Assembly (NCBI RefSeq): GCF_963678975.1
Contig: NC_089272.1
Span: 57,730,713 to 57,794,712, forward strand
Direction: 5' to 3'
DNA length: 64,000 nucleotides
DNA from: Dysidea avara
Taxonomy: Eukaryota; Porifera; Demospongiae; Dictyoceratida; Dysideidae
Shown: piece by piece, positions 12,468 through 24,500 of the stretch
How positions within the stretch are numbered: the stretch's first letter is position 1
Layout: each line of letters opens with the position of its first letter
Notes under the pieces: model-generated
What the model was told of the DNA's origin: nothing
Database searches by the model: none
The model's input: the letters and a program-made list of their open reading frames with translations, nothing else
Translations under genes and position numbers: made by a program

Positions 12468-14320
12468 CTGGATGGAGACACCGAGGGGTCCTACACTTCT
12501 TGAAATCTCGTACGCTCCCTGTAGTAGAAATCAGAAATCAAGCCTCTAACCTCCGTAATTCTCTGTAAATTAGAGAATATTTCCGTAAACTAAAGCTTGC
12601 GTAGGCGGAAATTAGTAGAAATCAACCTGGAAATCAGAAATCACGGTAGAAGCTCGGGAGGCACACTCTAGCAAAGATTATTCCTAAATCATGATGTATC
12701 ATTTGCTGTTTGGGTTTATAAGGAGAAGGCCTGTTTGTGATCCTAAAAATCGAAAAGGGATTCATTGTAAAAGAATTCCTCCCGGCCCGGCTGCCAATGA
12801 ATGCAGGTCAAATCGGACCTCATATTATTCTCACTGTTTATAATTCATACCGGATTCAGTGGTCTTAGGTGTGTTGGTGGTTTGTAGTCAGTGAATTCTG
12901 CCATTCTAAGTGATCAGTGAGTAACTACTGGCTATACATAGTACCCTGGATATAATGTATCAGTTTTTTGTTTCTGCTGAAATGCTGTATGGGTAGATTC
13001 TGAGGGACTATACGGATGCTGGTTGTGTAGTTTCAAGAGTTACGACAATGGTATTTCCCCATGTGCAAACAAATATCAAGTTGAAAAATTTGGTTGTTAC
13101 CTACAACATGTAAACAGTGACATAACTTTATTTGATTAAAATACTTTTTGTACTTCATCTAAGACTTTACTAGAGCAAGATACCTATCCTCCAAGTAACC
13201 TACCAATATTTTATCTCTATACCATGCAGAGATTTGTGCGATGCAGTATTATTTGTTAAACCTGTACCACCGTATACTCACTACATGGATTTAGCAGTAA
13301 TAAAGTTTCTTGCCTTAGAACATCTTAAGTATCTTTATAGAGCATGTAAATCATCAAATCCATTCATTGGTGGTTGGAGAGACAGCATCATGGTAGGAGG
13401 TATACATTCAACATGTATTGAAGTGTACTGGATTGGAAATGATGGCCGTATATTGATGTGGTCTGTTCTGTACTGTTATATATCAGAATCTGCTGAATAG
13501 AAAATGAATACAAGGAAAAAAGACAAAAGTACAACGAATTGAAAATCCACTGCCTCTACCAGCTCAGCTCAGGCCAACTTATTTTGGTATGCTACACTGA
13601 AAAAGCCATTTGGCCAGCATCATTTCTACTAGTGATCAAAATCAAGTGCATTTCCGGCAACTGAACACTGGAACAGAGGCTGTTCTTGCTGTGTATCTGT
13701 CAGTAGTAAAAAAAGTTATTTCTGTAATTTATGCATGACAATTCAACATGTGTTTGGTATAGTCTTGATATAGTGAGTTGTAAACAATTGTTCACATGAT
13801 AGTGAGCTATAGTGTGAAGTGTACTTAGTTTGTCAATTATGTGTAATTCATATTTACATCATATTCATATCATGTGTATCATACATATGTGTGCCATGGG
13901 ATTTCAGATGAAGTAAATGTGTTACTATATGTACTGCATAAAACCACTCAGCATACACATGTTGTAAATATCACATGTGGTCTTTGTAATATTCAAATCA
14001 TATTCGGGTTGTCTCACATATAGTTAACTATATTTGCTTCATATGTACTCTGTCGTACATATAGACAAATACATAATTTTTTCCAGTGCAGTGTTGTCAC
14101 TTAATCTACTGTTGTGGCTGACTTTGCAATGATAATTTGCATCAGGGAGTTCCCCTACTAAAGTATAACAAATTTATATTTTAAATGTGGCTTTTAGTGT
14201 TAACATATCATGATCAACTTTTGGCTTTGCCAAGCTCTCCTGATGGACTAACAACTACATCACTTAAGGCACATTGTAGTGTCTGGTGAGATAGTTTAGG
14301 ATTTTTGGCATATTATGTAG
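12468..14320. other. Intergenic, no convincing gene
   Basis: One 88-codon open frame at 13234-13500 (+) has no recognisable domain and no clear splice context. The rest is AT-rich and holds nothing that can be named. Confidence 0.35.
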
Positions 14321-14328
14321 TTTCCTAT

Positions 14329-15231
14329 TAGAGGTGTACTGAAACAAGGTTTTTAACATTACCGATATCTGATAATGATATCGCCAAAAGAAGCCAATAA
14401 CCACTAGTTAATCCAATACTTGTATTACACATTTTAACATACAAGGCTTGAAATACAATTTCATACTACTGCTGCAGAGCAGCCTTACAAAGGCAGTAAT
14501 ATTTAATTAAGCTCTTTGTTTATGGTTTGTGGCCACAAGCTATACTACAGTGAGGTTTGAACACCAGCCTACTTGTACTTAAAAACCATGTTATCCAGTG
14601 TTACCTTTGACTTGTGGGATGCATGAAGTTTTATTTAATAGTTTAAAGACTATTGTACTTGGCTAGAAATAGTGTGTTACATTATTTTATGACATGGTTT
14701 CATCATGACTATAGCATCTTGAGTACTGAAAGCTTAAAACTGGGCACCCCAGGACAAAATCTGTGTTGTACTGGCAGTTTGACAGTACACTCAAAAAAAT
14801 TACCGGGAGCCCTGCACTAGTGGTTTGGCTTCTACTGAGCAATCAAGACACACAAACATTAATTATATCCTTCCATTTTAATGGCTTGTGAAGAAGGTTG
14901 GTACAGCTAGTTTCCTGTGACTCCTTTATTCTAAAGGTACTATATAGCTGGTACATTTGTAAATACTGTGATAAACGTTTCAACAATAGAACTAATGAAA
15001 ATATTGTGTATTAAAATGTATGGCTTCCTGTAGCGTTGTAGCACTTGCCGTAGAGTGAATAAGCCACTGGTATACCATGGATAACTACAACAGAAACCAT
15101 GAACAAACTATTGCTACTGTGTATATAAACATTAGCAGTAATGGGTCCTTGTGCTATTCTGTACTGATATTGGTAAAAATCCTATATTGGCGGCCGATAT
15201 ATTAGCCGATTCGATAATCAGTACACCGCTA
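14329..15231. mobile_element. hAT-like non-autonomous element downstream of the sirtuin
   Basis: The ends TAGAGGTGTACTGA and inverted TAGCGGTGTACTGATTATCG match the element at 16793-17862. Flanking 8-mers TTTCCTAT and TTTTCCAT agree at six of eight positions. CCGATAT/ATATCGG steps lie inside both ends. No transposase frame. Confidence 0.65.
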
Positions 15232-15508
15232 TTTTCCATATTATTTACTTAAATCCTAATACATTCTGATTGGCTTAATACATTACTAACACAACAGTGT
15301 TGAACACTCACAAGACCCTACACTCCTATGGAGGTAGGTCACTATTCTAATGATTGGACAACTGTATTCTAAGATTTCAATGAAGTTATTCATTTGAAAT
15401 TAAATATAAAATCTGAGTAACCAAACACAAAATTGTTACAGTATATTTCACTAAACTGACATTTCAAGAACAAATCAAATATCAACATCTTCTAGTCTTC
15501 CTTTATGA

Positions 15509-18500
15509 TCAGGTGATACTCATGTTGGAGATACTAGCACACAATACAACATCCTCTCTGGTAGTCATTGTTCCTTCACTACTATCACTACTGTAGTCTA
15601 ATTGTTTGGTGAACAAAGTTCTAACACCAGTTGATCTATTCTGACCTTCCTGTTTCTCATCACTTCTATCAGTTATTTTACTGGAGTAGAGTTTTCTCAG
15701 AGAGTGTCGGAGTTCAGGAGAGTCTTTCAACCTGGTCAGTTTGAGATGAGGTTGCTTAAGAGGTGAACTGTATGAAACTGATAATTGTTCAGACGATGAA
15801 GTAGTGTCACATGTCGATGACAATTGATGCGTATGATGACCAGTTTTGTTACTTGACTGATGAGAACTATCAGAAGGACCAGCTGAAGAAGAAGGGTCAC
15901 TATCACTCATTCTCTCTAATTCTTCTAGCCAACCAGCAGATTGAGCTATTCCCTTAACAGAAGTGACCAAGTCATCTGTGAGTGCAAAGTCTTCCTGTTT
16001 TCTCCGTCTTGACTTGAATGGTCCTACCAGATCTCTGTTGAGTAGTAATCGTGGTACACCAGTTCTCACTAAGGACACTAGACTGGCAAATGGCTCCACC
16101 TGTATACACATGGGACATGATACACTGATAATACATGGAAAGCTGTTATGTCATTGTTTGGAACTTTTACATGTGGTACTGGGCATGGAATTTTTTGTGA
16201 ACTAAATATATTATATGAACTAGTACTATTCCGTAAAGGTGATTTTCGTTGTGTGAAATGTCTCTAGGATGATTTTTAACACACTACATTTAAAACAAGA
16301 AAATGTAGGTTCCCGGATATGGAATATTTAAAAAATTGTATTTTGGTTTGCTTGCCTCACTGACCACAGCCGCAAAGCTAGAGCAGTGCACATCCACCAT
16401 TTTTCACCACAATAACAAACTCACTGATGGAATATGTGGTTCCAACAAATGTCTGCTCTATTCCATTCCTTTTATCATCAGTTAATGGTGGTCTTCCTAC
16501 CAATGCATTAATTCTCTGCATTGTCACTTTCTTTCAAGCCGCATATTTAGATGCCATGAAACTGGAATGACTTTCCTCCTTTGTCCACATGAAGGAGTAC
16601 AGAGAAAGCAATATACCTTGTTGGAATTGTCATTTGTAGCAAACAGATCCTAGAAAATTGGTCTTCATAGCTCATTTCTGTCACGAGTTATGATCGATTA
16701 AATAAGCCCCTGCCATATAGAGGTCTTCAGAAGAATACAAAACACGCATATTCACAGAACGCCATTGCTCCAAGCTAACGCCATGTAATAGCTAGAGGTA
16801 TACTGATATAAGAAAACTAAACCAATCCGATATGGATTAATCATTTTGAAACCGATACGATACCAATCCGATATACCGATATAACTAAGTGTAGCTATTT
16901 ATATTTGAGGAACCACATATGCCATGTTCAACTTTATTTTAACTATAGTCTGGCGTAGCCAACGCGCGCGAGGGTCTGGTGACAGCCGCATTCAGTACCT
17001 GTGCCAGCCTTACGAAAAACTGGCGCGTCCAATCAGATCGCTTAGTGACCAATTAACAACATTCTATGACGTTATTTCCGATTTGGCTACTGATTATGGT
17101 GAGTTTCTTATGTCTTTTCCACAACCAGCACAAACGTAAGGGTTTGTAGAGGAAATAGACATCATTCAAGTGCAAGTACAGTAGCTGTCGCGCTTTGTTA
17201 CCGGAGATTGTCCAAGTGTTTCGCACGTATTTTCAAATTTAATTGCATTCCATCTGCACATGTGCTGAATGCGGCTGTCACCAGAACCTCGTGCTACACG
17301 CGGGTCAGCTACGCCAGACTATTTTAACTACTGAAGAAACTACTGAAGACAGTCTTAACATTATTGGCTATGGCTTGGTTACCCATGGTGGTGTGGCCTT
17401 TGTTGGCAGCTCAGACTATAAGGCACCCACAAATATTTTAATACATGCCCCTGCCAAGATTAGTCTGGATTACTTCGCATTTTAATGGCTTGTAGAGATG
17501 GCTGGTTGTTTTATGCTGTGCTCTTGATTCATCTTTCTGCTGTTTCCCGAGGCCCACCACTATAAGTGTTAGTAGTATGGGTAAGCTTTGTGACAACAAA
17601 ACAGTAATTATCCATGCACTTAGGTGGCTTCGCATAGCATACTGCTTGTAAACAAGGAAGATAACTACTGTTTCCTGCCCTTGTTAGCTAAATAATAAGG
17701 TTTATAATGTGGCTTGATCATTGGACAGTGTCCTCAAGATAGTTCAGTTGTATATCGGTGTATCGTATCGGTTTTAGCAGCAATATCGGCTCCCACCGAT
17801 ATAGTAGAAATGTCTATATCGGCCACCGATACGATATGTATCGGTATATCAGTACACCTCTAGTAATAGCCATAATGTTTTATGGAATACTAGGTTATTT
17901 TGGACGTCTAAATCATGGGATCTATATTAGCATCTCAAAAACCACCGATGCGAATTGACTAATTAATTAATATGTTGTTAAGCACTCTATATACCCATAT
18001 TGTCTGTGGAGTAAGCTGCTTAACTGTGGCTGGTGGTAAGCACATTCAGTTATCAAAATATAGTGCTATATTGTCTCCATTTACCATACTGACAAAGATC
18101 CACCCTTATCTGTTTCTCTTATTTGTAAGGTCAAGTTAGAAATAGTGTTGCCATGACATATTAATACAGTAACAACAATGACAGTATCGATATCACAAGG
18201 TAGTGATTAGTATATTGGTATTTTCAGGATAGTAGTGTAATGATGTGGGACAGGCCAGACATATGGTATTTAGTGGTTGACACAAGTCAACCTCAAAGTA
18301 AACTGTGAGGTTATAAGGTTTCTAAGTTCTCCTGTTCAAGAGTTTGGATAATCAAGGACTACTAGTCTACTACATAAACACTAAACACAACAACACAGTA
18401 ATACTCACTTCCAGAGAAGTACCCATCACAATCAACAGATCACACAAACTAAAGTCCTTTCTTTGTAGAGTGTGGAATCTTGATGGTAGGTCTTCACCAA

Positions 18501-21500
18501 AGAACACAATATCTGGTTTAACTAAACCCTGTAATTGAAATATATGTGTATGAATGAATGTGTTACCAGCACAGGAATACATGATCTTATTTTGGAAAAC
18601 CAATTATTTCAACACATAAGCAAATAACACTGGCTACCCCATCTGACTGATAATAAATTATCTTAAACTGGCCAAGTCTACTTTTACAAACCAAACCTGT
18701 TGGCATATCAAAGCTATAGAAGTCTTGGGAAGGAGCCAAAACAACATTATTCATGTGGACAGGCCGCAAATGTAATATGGTACATTTTGTGCCACTGAAG
18801 TGCATTTAGAGCTCCCAAAGTAGCTTGTTATTATGTCCCCATCCATTTTGAACCTTACCTGGTGCCCACCACCCCTGTGAAGACTTGTGATAAAGAAAAG
18901 ACTTTCTAAATGGCAGACAATCGTAGACACTGTTTTCTTATATTGTACCCATGGTGAACATAGCATTAGTGGTGAGTTATAGTCTGAGCAGAATTTGCTA
19001 CCAATACTTTATATTGGATTTTTACTAACTTTTGAGTCATTCACTGTCAACGTTTTTGTTTTTGAAATTGCTGCCATACCACTTTAATTGATTATTTTTC
19101 TTTCAAATAATAGTATGCATATCCTCCTAATTAATAGAGAGACATGTAGGTGGTAAAATCTCTATAGCATTAACCATTACACCCACATAATCCAGAAAAC
19201 TGGATTTAAGCTTAATAAATATGCATGCCTTGCTCAAAGTGCTGTAACTTTTGAAGCATCCACACTATGGCTATGCAAATTACGTCATTCTACTTGTGAT
19301 GTAACAAGGATTAAAATGATACCTAGGGTTTTACTCTAACGCTAAATGGCGAGGCCAAAAGTAGCCGTGAAAATAACTTTTCGGTAAGGAAACACACAAA
19401 CCCTTTACATACCTTTATAAAATGGTCGATAACTCGATGGTAGTTACTCCTATCACCTCGTAACAACTTCCACTCAATGTGTGACGAAATTTTCTTTTCT
19501 ATCAGGCCATATTATAACTGACGTGAGTAAACCCACAATCGAAATTAAACATGTGGCAAGAATTTAGAAACACGGAGACGTGACTTGTTGTTCATGCTTC
19601 ATAGTAAGCCACTATAGTTCCAGTGTTCATTTAACCTTCTCCAAGTAGCCCAGTGAACACACTTTTAATCTATGTGTATTTGTAGGCTGTAAGAATTAAG
19701 TTAAGCCACCTAGTGTCGCCATTCGTACCCATATTGTGCAAACACGCATTTCCGAAAAGCTCTCTGTGGGTTTAAGGGTTAACATTAACAGTTTCATACA
19801 AACAATTATCACAAATGTCATTACCTTGCAATAAGAGTTAGAACATGTAGGAATTTCATCATCAAATATCATCTTCTACAATCACACACATACGTACATG
19901 TAGTTAACACAATAAATGATATCATGTGATACTCACCTTAACCACCTCTGGGTCCTGCTTGCTCTTACAACTGATACATGAAGCAGTGGAGAAGGTGCCA
20001 TGAGCCTCCACCAGTTTACCAGGCTTTACTCCAGCCACTGTAGAGTCATATACAAGCCATCACTCCATTAATAGTACACTAACATGTACAATACAGTACA
20101 AGTAATAGACTACATAATTTTACATAGATAAGTTTTCATACAGTTGCCTGTAAAACACAGTGGCCCAGTGTATCTCAATAAAAGATAATCATTTTGTGAA
20201 TAGGCTCACCCATCTCATCATAAGGTAAGTACAGAAACTTTGTTGGTGATTTTTAACTGTATTAGTCTTACAGTGACTCTCACTCATATGTAGAGATGTA
20301 CTGATAAGGATTCTTCAATAGTACCGATATTCAATTTAATCTGTAGCCAATACCAATTATAATGATCTGATATTTGTATACTTTGTGTAATATAAATCAA
20401 ATAGTATATACAGGTGTAGTTCCTACATCTTTAGACCATGACAAATTAATCTTATGTTTCACAGATGTGACGGGTCAATGTTTTGGCAAACCCAAAAATA
20501 AATGCAAATCATGTGATCTCTTAAAAAGATTAATGGCTGTAGACTCTTTAATATTGTGCAAGCAATAACAGGTGTAGTAGCAAAGGGAAAGGAAATGGAA
20601 CTCCATCAATTTATTTCAGAAGGACTTTAGCTTTAGCACCTTTCAAGATCGAGATACTTTCAAGATCGAGATACTGTAACAGAGCAGTCATATAAACTCT
20701 AACAAAGCAGGTAGTTGCAACTGAACATTTATTTTTCGACCTGCCGGGTCACTACTAGAGGACAAACAATCCGTGAAACATATTAATTTGGTATGGCCTT
20801 AGTATTGAAAAAGAAAAAAATTTAATTTTTGATACAATTATGAAACTTTCCTTATAAGTTGTACTCCTTGTGACATGAAGTTTTTGATACAGTGCCATTG
20901 CTCATTTAACCTTGAGTTACCTTTACAGCTATTTTTGTACTGAAAATTCATCATTTTTGTCTTCATTTCCCTGAGGTCAGTTATAAATTAAAGGAGCTGC
21001 TAAAATGACCTACTCGGCTTTTATTGAAGTCAATAGGTGATTGCATTCCAAAGTTATGATCATTTATAATAGTCATGAAATTCTATGAACAAGTATTTTT
21101 TAATTTAAAAATGAAGTATGGATCTATGCAAAAAAAAGTAGTGAAACAAGAGATGAATGATGGTATTACAGCATAGCTCGGTGGGAAAGTCTCTACTTTG
21201 GCATTGAGCAAAATTATAGCTAATGTGCCAAAGTAGGGACTTTCCCATCGAGCTAAACTGTAATACCATCATTCATCTCTTGTTTCACTACTTTTTATTG
21301 CATAGATCCCTACTTCATTTTAAAATTTAAAATACTAGAGTGTTTAGTTTTTTGTTGTAGCACAGCTAGTTACAGTGTAACTTATGTATGAGCTAGTTAT
21401 TAAATTCCTATTAAAGTACCTGCTGTGCCAAAATTGGAAACACACAGACCCGTAGTAGCGTGCATAGCTTACCTTTGATCGTAGTAGCAGTGGTGCTCAG

Positions 21501-24500
21501 ATCTATGACCTGTCTCAGTACGATGGTCCGCGTTCTATTCATCCAGGCCAGAAGTTGCTCAAACGAAAAGGCCCTTTCAGTTGTCAGGAGCTTAGTCTCG
21601 ACTAACAGGATGAAGTAATACAATTTACACCTGAGTACTACCTAATCACCCGCTGATCTCGCCATCCGGCTGAGTCATTGTGTTCACAAGAACAAGCCGT
21701 CGAGTATCAGTCCGTCTATTAAGTAGCAAATCTCTTCGTTGATTGTAGTCCAGGCATTGGCAAATGTCAAAGTGACAACTCAGCAGCCTTAATGTTTCAC
21801 CATACATTTCATGTGCAACACTTGAAATTATAAGTGCCCAGCTCTTCCAGCAGCATAAGCACTTTCTGAAAAAAATTTGTGGTGTCTACAGAAAAATAGA
21901 AAATTAACACCTCGGTATGGTTTCGATGCTTGAAGAAGACAACCAACCTGATTGAAGATAAAAGGAAAGACAAGGCACACAGGGCGTACACTCGTTGGAA
22001 CCCCAAAAGGCACATCTCACTGGTGAGTTTGTTATTGTGACAATGGTGACCATACGCTGCTTCAGTTGGGCTCTAGGCTTGTGACTGTGGTCGGTGAATG
22101 AGTGAGATGAAATTTCAAGTTTTGGAGATTGTTTTAAAATTCTATATCCAGTCACCGGTAAATGTTTTCTTGTTTTTAATGCTGTATTTCATGTTATATG
22201 GACTAATATTATTCCATAAAGGTGATTTCCACGACGTAATATGTCTCTAGGATGATTTTTAAAGGCGGCACATTAAGTGGCACATGTCATTTTCGGGGAC
22301 TCCCTACTTAAACAGTACTGTACTGTTTGATTACTTGCCTATTAGTAATTTACACCCCAAGGGCAAAGAATTTTATGACGTACTTACAAAAATGAATATA
22401 ACTTTGTAGTGGAATGAGATACTAACTTCAAACAAATGTCAATATAGTTCTTAGATCACCTTTAATTTGATACCATGTTTTAACAGTGTAGAATAATGCC
22501 TCAGGGAGATAAAGACAAAAATGAGTAATTTTCAATGTAAAATGGCTGTAAAGATCACCAAAGGTCAAATCTGCGATGGCTCATTATCAAAAAATGTATG
22601 TCAGGAATTGTGTGGAAAGTTTCATAATTGTATCACCAAGTGTACAAAATGCTCATTATTGGTGCTATGCTACAGTAGTGGGATATGCTAATCACATGTT
22701 CTGCTGACCCGTGGTCTTCCAAATACAGTAACCCCCTACAGTTTCAAGTTGTGTAGTCCATTAAACATAGCAAAATTAATAACAAAGCCATAGAATACAC
22801 ATTCAAACTTGCATTACCCATCAAACACTCCCTACAGGCAATAAACACCTACACAACATGACCCCAGACAATCAGCTGGTCTGATAGTAAACAATAACTT
22901 GTTAGGGTCAACAACAGGATGAGCTACATTAAGTGTCAGACATAACATGTCAAAAAGTCATCATGATCTTAATGAGTTTGTGCTTTATACTGTATGTAAT
23001 CATAGTAACACTGAATATTGTCAAGACTTCATAAATGTACACACACACACACCCTCCTGTGTGCATATGCATATACACAAGCATGCACGCACGTACATGC
23101 TCATATGCGCATTGGTAGAAATACAACAAATGGGTTGCTGAAGAGCTGTGTGGCCTTGCCAATCAACCTCATAGTGACCTCCTGGTCTCAACCGCTTCTA
23201 CTGGCCTTCATGTAATTCTCAAGGACTTCACTTATTTAAGACTGGCTGATATGTGCTACATATACACACACTTCACACTTAGAAGTTACATGTGCGTATA
23301 CACATTAAAAGAACTTTGGAGTGAAAGATCAAAGTAAAAAGTGCTAGATTTAATATTGCCATACAGAACAGTTTACACAACCACAGTGCTATAATTACAC
23401 AACCACAGTGCTATAATTACACAACCACAGTGCTATATCAAGGTACCATATAGTAAAAAACTTTGACGAATTTGGCGAATGGCGTTCAATTCGCCAAAGT
23501 TTTTTTCGCCAATTATTTTAGATGATCACACGAGCACATTGAGTCTCTCGCATTGAGTAACTAGAACTTGAGATGAAGGTCAGCTCGTACAACCACACAA
23601 TAAAGATCGAGCTGACTTTGGAAATCTTGATTTTCCTAGGAATGTGTCCCACAGTTGTAAGCACTCCTTGGGATAGCATTTCCAACTGGCTTCCCGTTCA
23701 CACGTCGGTTAGTTCGTTGTCTCGTGATGGGTTTGGCCAAATACTTTGATATACGTGATAACCTCTGTTACTGGAGTTCACTGAGAAGCAAATACGGTCG
23801 CTCTCGGCATCACAGGAGATAGAGAAGCACATACGCTTTTGCTAGCACATCGTTAGATCAGTAGCTACAAAAGTACTGCTACAACAACACTAGCTACCTA
23901 TACACTTGCTACACTACTTAACTGATGAGTTGACACCTTGTCGTTTTATCCTTACCGAGATCCTTATGTACAGTAAAAACTTTGGCGAATATTATTTCAA
24001 TCGCCAAAGTTTTTTCCGCCAATTTTTTTAACAGAGGGGTTTCGTCACACTTTTTTACTGCCAAAGTTTTTTACTATATGATAGTTATAGCACTGTGTGT
24101 GGTCAGAAGATTAGTCAAACAGTGCCCTGACCCTAGATTACCAAAAAGGACACATAACTGGAAAAGAAAACATCCCAGAAGATGAGTAAAAAGACTCCAG
24201 AGGGTCTTCAAGATACGTCCGATCATTATCCAAGACAAAAGTCACTTGTTTCTGCTTGGTAAGTCTTGAATAATTTTGTACATGTATTTGTTTAACTCCA
24301 CTTCAAACTTGAAAGTTCTATTAAAGTTGTTAAAGCACTGCCTTAAATATAGCATTTCCTTGTGCTAAAAGTACACAAAATAATTAGAAATTTTCAAATA
24401 AAGTAGGGACCATACTACATCGATAAAAAACACTGAAACAAGTTGGAGTAGTGCATGATATTAAATCACAGTAAAACAATAAGAAGTGTTATATCCCTAC

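Larger units (their letters stand above)
20830..22640. repeat. Diverged inverted repeat enclosing exon-like segments
   Basis: Sequence at about 20830-20990 (including GATACAATTATGAAACTTTCC and ATTTTTGTCTTCATTTCCCT) recurs inverted at about 22490-22640, with many differences. A separate younger fold-back (21093-21336) and two minus-strand open segments (21473-21865) lie between the arms. In intron 2 of the sirtuin gene. Confidence 0.55.

Noticed and set aside
13234..13500. 88-codon frame on the plus strand
   Set aside because: No domain, signal or splice context; within the chance range for this length of DNA.
23018..23215. Overlapping frames rich in His, Thr and Cys near 23.05 kb
   Set aside because: Caused by a short CA-rich low-complexity tract.
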